Source of the DNA: JAYQKL01 sp965243245
GTDB taxonomy: Bacteria > Pseudomonadota > Alphaproteobacteria > RS24
NCBI GenBank assembly: GCA_965243245.1
Contig: OZ251536.1
Span: 186,001 to 250,000, forward strand
Reading direction: 5' to 3'
DNA: 64,000 bases
Shown: positions 58,319 through 64,000 of the stretch, piece by piece
Numbering within the stretch: the first letter of the stretch is position 1
Layout of the letters: each line of letters begins with the position of its first letter
Notes under the pieces: model-generated
What the model was told of the DNA's origin: nothing
The model's input: only the letters and a program-made list of their open reading frames with translations
The model's database searches: none
Made by a program: the position numbers and the translations under genes

Positions 58319-59290
58319 GTGGCTGTTATTATTGATAATTTGTCTGCTGAAAAACGCACCCGTCATCCAGAAAAAGCAAATCGGATTGACAGTGAGGTGT
58401 TGCGTAAACCTGACTGGATTAGAGTTAAGGTGCCGGGGTCGCCTGCGTTCAAACACACACAAAAGATCATTCGTGAGCATAATCTTGTGACTGTTTGCGA
58501 AGAAGCCGCTTGTCCGAATATTGGCGCGTGTTGGTCGCAAAAACATGCCACAATGATGCTTATGGGAGAAATTTGCACTCGTGCCTGTGCTTTTTGCAAT
58601 GTGACGACAGGTGTGCCAAATGCGCTAGACTCTGGCGAGCCGATGCGGGTTGCGAAGGGCGTTGTCAAACTTGGGTTACGCCATGTTGTTATTACCTCGG
58701 TTGACCGCGATGACCTTGCCGATGGCGGCGCGGCGCATTTTGCGCAAACGATTAGCGCGGTCCGTTCGCTGTCGCCCAAAACCACGATTGAAATTTTAAC
58801 GCCAGATTTTTTACGCAAAGAAGGCGCGTTAGAAACCGTGATTGAAGCACGCCCTGATGTGTTTAATCATAATTTAGAAACGACCCCGCGCTTATATCTT
58901 TCGATCCGGCCGGGGGCGCGTTATTTTCATTCTTTGCGTTTATTACAGCAGGTAAAAGCGCTTGATGGCTCGATCTTCACAAAATCGGGAATTATGGTAG
59001 GGCTTGGTGAAAGCCGAGAAGAGGTCATGCAAGTCATGGATGATATGCGCTCAGCAGATATTGATTTCATAACGATTGGGCAATATCTCCAGCCGACACG
59101 AAAACATGCGCCGATAGACCGCTTTGTGACGCCGCACGAGTTTGAAAGCTACGCGATTATGGCACGAGCAAAGGGGTTTTTGATGGTTTCCTCAAATCCT
59201 TTGACACGTTCTTCTTACCATGCGGATGAGGATTTTGCTCAATTGCGGGAGAATCGTGCTACGAAAATGGCGCAATTACCCAAGGTCTAG
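58319..59290 (+). CDS. lipA: Lipoyl synthase
   Basis: A 323-residue radical-SAM enzyme inserting sulfur into octanoyl groups. The auxiliary cluster cysteines are Cys60, Cys65 and Cys71 (CEEAACPNIGACW), and the SAM cluster Cys86, Cys90 and Cys93 (CTRACAFC). The closing RSSYHADEDF includes the conserved RSSY serine. A GTG start is used. In most relatives pyruvate dehydrogenase genes lie just upstream; here ftsB does. Confidence 0.95.
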   Translation: MAVIIDNLSAEKRTRHPEKANRIDSEVLRKPDWIRVKVPGSPAFKHTQKIIREHNLVTVCEEAACPNIGACWSQKHATMMLMGEICTRACAFCNVTTGVPNALDSGEPMRVAKGVVKLGLRHVVITSVDRDDLADGGAAHFAQTISAVRSLSPKTTIEILTPDFLRKEGALETVIEARPDVFNHNLETTPRLYLSIRPGARYFHSLRLLQQVKALDGSIFTKSGIMVGLGESREEVMQVMDDMRSADIDFITIGQYLQPTRKHAPIDRFVTPHEFESYAIMARAKGFLMVSSNPLTRSSYHADEDFAQLRENRATKMAQLPKV

Positions 59291-59294
59291 TTCG

Positions 59295-59783
59295 ATGAAT
59301 GCGACACGGCTGATACGTAAAAGCCCTTATACAGCTGAGCAAATGTATAATCTGGTGAAAGATATTGCCCGTTACCCTGAATTTGTGCCTTATTGCAGGC
59401 GTGCGCGGGTCAAGGAACTGACCAAGCGTGCTGATGGGATGGAGGTTATGTCCGCCGAGCTTATGGTTGTCTATAAAATGATTAGACAGGCATATACGAG
59501 TGATGTTTTGCTAAATGAGGAGGCGTTAGAGATCTCGGTCACGCAAGCGCGGGGGCCGTTTCGCACACTCAAAAATGAATGGCGGTTTGTAAACACTGCT
59601 AAAGGGAGTGGTGAAGGGGGTGATGAGGGGAGTGACGTCCATTTTTATTTGGATTTTGAATTTCGCACGCCTCTTTTAGGCAAGATGCTTCACCCTTTAC
59701 GCACCCGCTCTATCGAGAAATTTGTCGCTGTCTTTGAGGCGCGTGCTGATAAAATTTACGGCACTCTAAACCCGCGCCAATAA
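59295..59783 (+). CDS. Coq10/RatA-family START-domain protein
   Basis: A 162-residue SRPBCC (START) protein: SPYTAEQMYNLVKDIARYPE and FVPYCRRARVKEL mark the family of Coq10-like ubiquinone-binding proteins and RatA. FRTPLLGKMLHPL lies near the end. It follows lipA by four bases, the conserved alphaproteobacterial arrangement that supports a respiratory quinone role. An SGEGGDEGSD insert appears to stem from GGGGAGTG-type duplications. It overlaps the convergent cinA gene by 18 bases. Confidence 0.88.
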   Translation: MNATRLIRKSPYTAEQMYNLVKDIARYPEFVPYCRRARVKELTKRADGMEVMSAELMVVYKMIRQAYTSDVLLNEEALEISVTQARGPFRTLKNEWRFVNTAKGSGEGGDEGSDVHFYLDFEFRTPLLGKMLHPLRTRSIEKFVAVFEARADKIYGTLNPRQ

Positions 59784-60251
59784 CATATCCATGGCAGCGT
59801 CGACTGTCGCCATTCTGACGCCAGAACGCCCCAAATCGCCAAAACTTTGTTTGATATGTATGACGTCTTCTTGCGCCATTGCGGTTGCCATGTGGACTGT
59901 TCCAACAGGCTTTTCGGCGGTGCCGCCAGGGCCTGCAATACCAGATACGGCGATTGTGAGACTTGCGGTGGTTTTGTGCAATATATTTTGCGCCATTGAA
60001 CAAACGACTTCTTCACTGACGCCGCCATGGTCGATTAATAATTTTCTAGGAACGCCCAGAATTTCATGCTTGGCGAGATTAGAATAGGTCACAAAACTAC
60101 GCCCGAAAAAATGTGATGCGCCCGGAATTTCTGTAAGTAAAGCCGCTATCAACCCGCCTGTACAAGATTCTGCGCATGAAACCCGCCAGTGTTTTTTTTC
60201 CAAAATCTTGAACAGTTGCTTGGTTTTTTCTTGGAGTTCATCAGAAAACAT
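59766..60251 (-). CDS. pncC: CinA-family nicotinamide-nucleotide amidohydrolase (PncC)
   Basis: A 161-residue protein made only of the CinA C-terminal domain. VSCAESCTGGLIAALLTEIP, VTYSNLAKHEILGVP and AVSGIAGPGGTAEKPVGTV are signature blocks. It deamidates nicotinamide mononucleotide in NAD recycling. The start overlaps the pgpA stop by 11 bases; the 3' end overlaps coq10. Confidence 0.92.
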   Translation of the reverse strand: MFSDELQEKTKQLFKILEKKHWRVSCAESCTGGLIAALLTEIPGASHFFGRSFVTYSNLAKHEILGVPRKLLIDHGGVSEEVVCSMAQNILHKTTASLTIAVSGIAGPGGTAEKPVGTVHMATAMAQEDVIHIKQSFGDLGRSGVRMATVDAAMDMLLARV

Positions 60252-60771
60252 AAGCTAAGCCTTTCAAAATAAGCGTGAGCGATAAAGCGGCAAAAAGACC
60301 AGCAACCATATCGTCGAGCATGATGCCATGTGCGCCTTTGATATTTTTATCACAATAACTTATCGGCCATGGCTTGAGAATATCAAACAAACGGAACATT
60401 ATAAATCCGCCTAATAGAGTTATAATAGCCGCCGCTTCATCGCGTGGGTAAGGAATAAGAGCAAGGGTTAACCAAAGCCCTGCGGCTTCATCTATGACGA
60501 TGGCGGCCGGGTCTTGTGTGTTGTCTTGTATATTATCATGGCGCAGCCAAGATTGGCACGCCCAGATCCCGATTATATATAATGTAATAGATGATATAAA
60601 CAATATTAACGGATTGAAATTAATCAATATATAAAAAGCCAAGAAAAGAGCGGCAAGACTCCCCCATGTGCCAGAAGCGGGCTTTAAAAACCCACTTCCC
60701 CCAAAGCTTGCGACTAAAATAGTCGGCGAGAAAAAGCTGAAACCATTTGGAATTTTATGAAATTTTAGCAT
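60241..60771 (-). CDS. pgpA: Phosphatidylglycerophosphatase A
   Basis: A 176-residue membrane phosphatase making phosphatidylglycerol. FGGSGFLKPASGTWGSLAAL, DEAAGLWLTL, FRLFDILKPWPI and HGIMLDDMVAGL hold the acidic catalytic residues. Four hydrophobic segments are present. It lies 13 bases after ispDF and overlaps pncC, so the three form one reverse-strand operon. Confidence 0.93.
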   Translation of the reverse strand: MLKFHKIPNGFSFFSPTILVASFGGSGFLKPASGTWGSLAALFLAFYILINFNPLILFISSITLYIIGIWACQSWLRHDNIQDNTQDPAAIVIDEAAGLWLTLALIPYPRDEAAAIITLLGGFIMFRLFDILKPWPISYCDKNIKGAHGIMLDDMVAGLFAALSLTLILKGLAYVF

Positions 60772-60784
60772 CTGTTTTATCCTC

Positions 60785-61975
60785 TTATTCTTTTGTGCGA
60801 GGTATTTCTATTGAAGCCATAGCTTGCGCGGCGATACCTTCTGAGCGTCCTGTAAATCCAAGCTTTTCTGTCGTCGTTGCTTTAATACTAACCCGGTTAA
60901 TGTCAATATTGCAAATATGTGCAATGCGCTTGCGCATAGTTTCTCGGTGCGGCGAAATTTGCGGCGCTTCACAAATGATAACCAAATCGAGATGCGTGAT
61001 CCGCCTGTTTTGCTGCGCCACTAAATTTACCGCATGGGCGAGAAATTCTGCTGAATCACGGTTTTTGTTAGCTGTGTCAGAGGCGGGAAAATGGTCACCC
61101 ATATCACCCAGTGCGCAGGTGCCAAGCAAGGCATCTGTGAGGGCGTGCAAGGCAACGTCAGCATCTGAGTGACCGCCAAGTTTATGTGTATGTGGGATGG
61201 TTATACCGCCTAAGCGAACCGCGTTCCCCGCTTCAAATGCATGGACATCATAGCCGAGGGCGGTGTGGGTTTCATAAGGCAAATTCTCGTTCATTTTGCT
61301 GAAATCCTCTAGCGTTGTCAGTTTAATATTAGCCTTATCTCCCTGCACAAGTGTGATATTTGCGTGTTCCATCAAAGTGGCGTCATCGGTTATCTCTTGC
61401 TTGGCGTTTCGGTGTGCCGTGAGCAAGGCAGGATAATGAAACCCTTGAGGGGTTTGGGCGCATTTATACTTATCTCGCTTGAGGGTGGATATATGTGTGC
61501 CGTTTTGAGGGCTGGTTTCAATCAGCTTGAGGGTGTCTGTAATGTCAATCACGGGCAGAGCGCAAGGGGTTTTATCTAAGGCTTTGATCACATCTGAGAT
61601 GAGTTTCTCAGAAACAAAGGGGCGTGCACCATCATGCACGAGCACATAATCTGGCTTGTGTTTTACTAGGGCTTCAAGGCCGTTCATAACAGAGAGCTGG
61701 CGGGTTGCACCGCCTGTTACGGGTGTCAAGGTTTTGGTTATAGAGGGGCTGGCTTGTGCATAAAGTTTGCCGTCATCTGGATGAATAACGGTAAGAATAG
61801 CGTCAATCATGGGATGCTCATCAAATGCGCTAAGCGTTTTGGTCAGAACCATCTCGCCTGATGAGAGGGTTTTATATTGCTTAACGATATGTTCGTGTCC
61901 AGCTTTGGCAACACGTGTGCCGCGTCCAGCGGCGACAATTAAGGCAATGATTTTTAACTTTTTGACCATGGGCAT
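60785..61975 (-). CDS. ispDF: Bifunctional IspDF (2-C-methyl-D-erythritol 4-phosphate cytidylyltransferase / 2,4-cyclodiphosphate synthase)
   Basis: A 396-residue fusion carrying two steps of the MEP isoprenoid pathway. IspD covers about 1-230: VAAGRGTRVAKAGHEHIVKQ, VLVHDGARPFVS and TPQGFHYPALL. IspF covers about 238-396: GYDVHAFEAGN, GGHSDADVALHALTDALLG and IKATTTEKLGFTGRSEG. Both active sites look complete. IspDF fusions are characteristic of Alphaproteobacteria and Epsilonproteobacteria. Confidence 0.95.
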   Translation of the reverse strand: MPMVKKLKIIALIVAAGRGTRVAKAGHEHIVKQYKTLSSGEMVLTKTLSAFDEHPMIDAILTVIHPDDGKLYAQASPSITKTLTPVTGGATRQLSVMNGLEALVKHKPDYVLVHDGARPFVSEKLISDVIKALDKTPCALPVIDITDTLKLIETSPQNGTHISTLKRDKYKCAQTPQGFHYPALLTAHRNAKQEITDDATLMEHANITLVQGDKANIKLTTLEDFSKMNENLPYETHTALGYDVHAFEAGNAVRLGGITIPHTHKLGGHSDADVALHALTDALLGTCALGDMGDHFPASDTANKNRDSAEFLAHAVNLVAQQNRRITHLDLVIICEAPQISPHRETMRKRIAHICNIDINRVSIKATTTEKLGFTGRSEGIAAQAMASIEIPRTKE

Positions 61976-62110
61976 AACCTAAGCAAAAAAGGGCAGAAAG
62001 AAAGTGAATATTTGACCGTAACGGCTCAAGGCTGTTTTAAAACTTGTATATGAGTTGCTTTGCTCTTAGATTTGATTAAATTTTAAGCAAATATATTATA
62101 TGATGAAAAA

Positions 62111-63145
62111 ATGACCATTTGTTCTGATACGTTCTCTTTGCCGCGTGGCTTATCTGGTAAAGTCGCCTTGGCACCGATGTCAGGTGTGACTGATTTGCCG
62201 TTTAGGAAATTGGCTAGTCGCGCGGGCGCGGCTTGGGTAGTGTCGGAGATGGTCGCAAGCGAGGAACTTGTTAAAGCGCGCCCTGATGTCGTCAAACGCG
62301 CCGAGGGAGATGCATTTTTATCTCCGTTTATTATTCAGTTAGCTGGGCGCGAGCCTCATTGGCTGGTGGAGGGTGCAAAACTAGCGGCACAAGCTGGCGC
62401 GGATATTATTGATCTAAATATGGGCTGTCCTTCACGTCGGGTGACGGGGGGGTTATCTGGCTCTGCGCTGATGAGGGATGAGGAATTGGCGTTAAAAATT
62501 ATCGAAGCGACAGTTGCGGCGGTTGATGTTCCGGTGACGTTGAAGATGCGTTTGGGCTGGGATTTCGATATGCTAAACGCCCCGATTATCGCTCGGCGCG
62601 CCGCCGAAGCGGGCATTGAAATGATAACGGTGCATGGGCGCACACGCAGTCAGTTTTACAAAGGTTCAGCCGATTGGCAGGCTGTCAGAGCCACCAAAGA
62701 AGCGGTTCATATTCCGGTTATCGTCAATGGTGACATAGAAACGGGCCAGCATGCGCAAGCGGCATTAGAGCAATCTGGTGCCGATGGTGTGATGGTGGGG
62801 CGGGCAGCTTTAGGTCAACCATGGTTATTGGGACAGATCGAAGCCTATTTGCAAGAGGGTAAGTGGATTAAAACGCCCGATGCCGCCACGCGCTATAGCC
62901 TTGTTCAAGAGTGGTATCAGGATATGACAGCGTATTATGGCGAGCCTATGGGCATTAAAATGGCACGTAAGCATCTGGCGGGGTTCGTTGAAACACATTT
63001 GGGTAAGACACCAAAAGCAAAGTCTTTTCAAAGGCACATTTGTCAGCTCGTATCAAAGCAAGAGGTCTTGGATAATATTGAAAAACTTTATGCGTTACCC
63101 CCCTTAGTTGATTATCACAGCTACGGATTAAGTGAGGCAATATGA
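62111..63145 (+). CDS. dusB: tRNA-dihydrouridine synthase, DusB/NifR3 type
   Basis: A 344-residue FMN enzyme reducing uridines in tRNA. LAPMSGVTDLPFRKLASRAG binds FMN, the active-site cysteine lies in LNMGCPSRRVTGGLSGSALM (both motifs shown in one block of 20), and HGRTRSQFYKGSADW and DGVMVGRAALGQPWL follow. It is divergent from ispDF, and its TGA overlaps the ntrB ATG, the classic nifR3-ntrB pair. Confidence 0.95.
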   Translation: MTICSDTFSLPRGLSGKVALAPMSGVTDLPFRKLASRAGAAWVVSEMVASEELVKARPDVVKRAEGDAFLSPFIIQLAGREPHWLVEGAKLAAQAGADIIDLNMGCPSRRVTGGLSGSALMRDEELALKIIEATVAAVDVPVTLKMRLGWDFDMLNAPIIARRAAEAGIEMITVHGRTRSQFYKGSADWQAVRATKEAVHIPVIVNGDIETGQHAQAALEQSGADGVMVGRAALGQPWLLGQIEAYLQEGKWIKTPDAATRYSLVQEWYQDMTAYYGEPMGIKMARKHLAGFVETHLGKTPKAKSFQRHICQLVSKQEVLDNIEKLYALPPLVDYHSYGLSEAI

Positions 63146-64000
63146 ACCATTTCCCAAAGACAAAAATCCCAAAGACAAAATTCGCCGCGATATTAGCCAG
63201 CCTCCCCCATCCCATCATCGTGGTCAGGCGCGATAGGGCGATTATATATGCAAATTTTGCCGCCGAAGAATTTTTCTTTCAAAGCGTTGAAATGCTTAAA
63301 ACCTGTAAATTCGAAGACATTATTCCTTTCGGGAGTCCGCTTATCGGGCTGGTAGAACAGGTCTTTCAATCTGGTAGCACGATAAATGAATATGCTATTG
63401 ATCTCGGGACGCCGCGCACGACCAAAAAGCTTATGGTTGATGTGCAGGTGGCTCTGGTTAGCCATGCTGGAGAAGATGAAGCGGTGCTTATGATTCAAAA
63501 AAAATCTATCGCCTCGACCATTGACCGACAATTGACGCATCGCGGTGCGGCGAGATCTGTGTCTGGCATGGCGGCGATGCTGGCACATGAGATTAAAAAC
63601 CCGCTTGCGAGTATTCGAGGGGCGGCGCAATTGCTCGAGGCTGATTTGGATGCCAGCGAGCGCACGTTAACACAACTGATTTGTAATGAAACGGACCGTG
63701 TTGTCAGGCTGGTTGACCAGTTTGAGGTGTTTACGGATACGCCTCAGCTTTTGATGCAAGAGGTTAATATTCATACTGTTCTGACCTATGTTGCGCAATT
63801 GGCGCGGCGTGGGTTTGGCAAAAATATTTCTATCAAAGAAGATTATGACCCCTCATTACCTAGCCTTTTAGGAAATAAAGATAAGCTCATTCAGGTGTTT
63901 TTAAATCTTATGAAGAATGCGGCCGAGGCCGTTGACCAAAAAAATGGTGAGATTACTCTTAAGACATCATTTAGACCGGGCGTTAGGCTTGCTATTGCGG
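63142..64000 (+). CDS. ntrB: Nitrogen regulation histidine kinase NtrB (GlnL), 5' part
   Basis: Partial gene cut by the right edge after 286 codons. A PAS-like sensor is at about 15-125 (LPHPIIVVRRDRAIIYANFA). The phospho-acceptor histidine is in MLAHEIKNPLASIRGAAQLL, and the N-box is LNLMKNAAEAV. The first residues contain a 15-bp duplication (FPKTK-IPKTK). It phosphorylates NtrC under nitrogen limitation; ntrC presumably lies beyond the window. Confidence 0.92.
   Translation, partial: MNHFPKTKIPKTKFAAILASLPHPIIVVRRDRAIIYANFAAEEFFFQSVEMLKTCKFEDIIPFGSPLIGLVEQVFQSGSTINEYAIDLGTPRTTKKLMVDVQVALVSHAGEDEAVLMIQKKSIASTIDRQLTHRGAARSVSGMAAMLAHEIKNPLASIRGAAQLLEADLDASERTLTQLICNETDRVVRLVDQFEVFTDTPQLLMQEVNIHTVLTYVAQLARRGFGKNISIKEDYDPSLPSLLGNKDKLIQVFLNLMKNAAEAVDQKNGEITLKTSFRPGVRLAIA
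63152..63181. repeat. 15-bp in-frame duplication at the start of ntrB
   Basis: TCCCAAAGACAAAAA followed by TCCCAAAGACAAAAT, doubling PKTK at the N-terminus. Confidence 0.75.

Noticed and set aside
60747..61172. 141-codon frame antisense to ispDF
   Set aside because: The opposite strand encodes a clear IspF domain; this frame is its shadow.
63193..63630. 145-codon reverse-strand frame at the right end
   Set aside because: It is antisense to ntrB, whose H-box and PAS region are unmistakable.

Overview
The window is about 64 kb of a compact alphaproteobacterial chromosome. By eye the G+C content is in the mid-40s percent. The assignment rests on gene content and order: bamE-like lipoprotein / cytochrome bc1 chaperone / yceD / plsX / fabH / ihfA / merR, glyA-nrdR-ribDE-ribBX-ribH-nusB-thiL, eno..ftsB, lipA-coq10-cinA-pgpA-ispDF-dusB-ntrB, aapJQMP, an NDUFS4-type complex I subunit, and a DUF2842 gene beside ctaA. 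A proton-pumping pyrophosphatase, an NhaD antiporter and the general amino-acid transporter would suit a marine heterotroph, possibly SAR116-like. That last step is inference.

Layout, left to right. 1-9.9 kb: the 5' end of hemB, a DUF1295 membrane protein, then glyA-nrdR and a tight riboflavin operon (ribD, ribE, ribBX, ribH) continuing into nusB and thiL, followed by hppA. 9.9-10.9 kb: a two-gene islet of unknown function between two copies of the 3' end of bamE. 10.9-15.3 kb: bamE, a bc1-complex chaperone, a decayed yceD, plsX, fabH, ihfA, merR and tRNA-Pro(GGG). 15.3-26 kb: ctaA, rplM-rpsI, fabZ, argC, an alaC-like aminotransferase, hom, glpX, recJ and tRNA-Glu. 26-32 kb: msrA, a sirtuin, nhaD, a double cold-shock-domain gene, tRNA-Pro(TGG), a 14-copy 13-bp array, a P450, the NDUFS4-like gene and tRNA-Arg. 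32-43 kb: a TPR/beta-barrel outer-membrane protein with a FecR-domain protein, an amidotransferase, a PLP lyase, aapJQMP, a GNAT gene and a cysteine synthase. 43-52 kb: two proteins of unknown role, tRNA-Asn, tRNA-Cys, pcm-like, tolC, valS and ilvD. 52-55 kb: a Doc-type toxin-antitoxin pair, a 27-residue lipoprotein and the preQ0/preQ1 set queF-queD-queE-queC. 55-64 kb: eno, a Panacea (DUF4065) / membrane-protein pair, ftsB, lipA, coq10, cinA, pgpA, ispDF, dusB and the 5' part of ntrB.

Most genes are housekeeping. Three accessory pieces stand out: the islet bounded by bamE 3' ends, the Doc pair between ilvD and queF, and the Panacea pair inserted between eno and ftsB. The other striking property is a very high density of short tandem repeats (10-24 bp units). 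Inside genes the units are multiples of 3, so frames are kept. At three gene ends the repeated unit contains the gene's own last codons and stop codon. The usual pdh gene block is also missing between ftsB and lipA.

All functional calls come from reading translated sequence and gene order. No database search was run.
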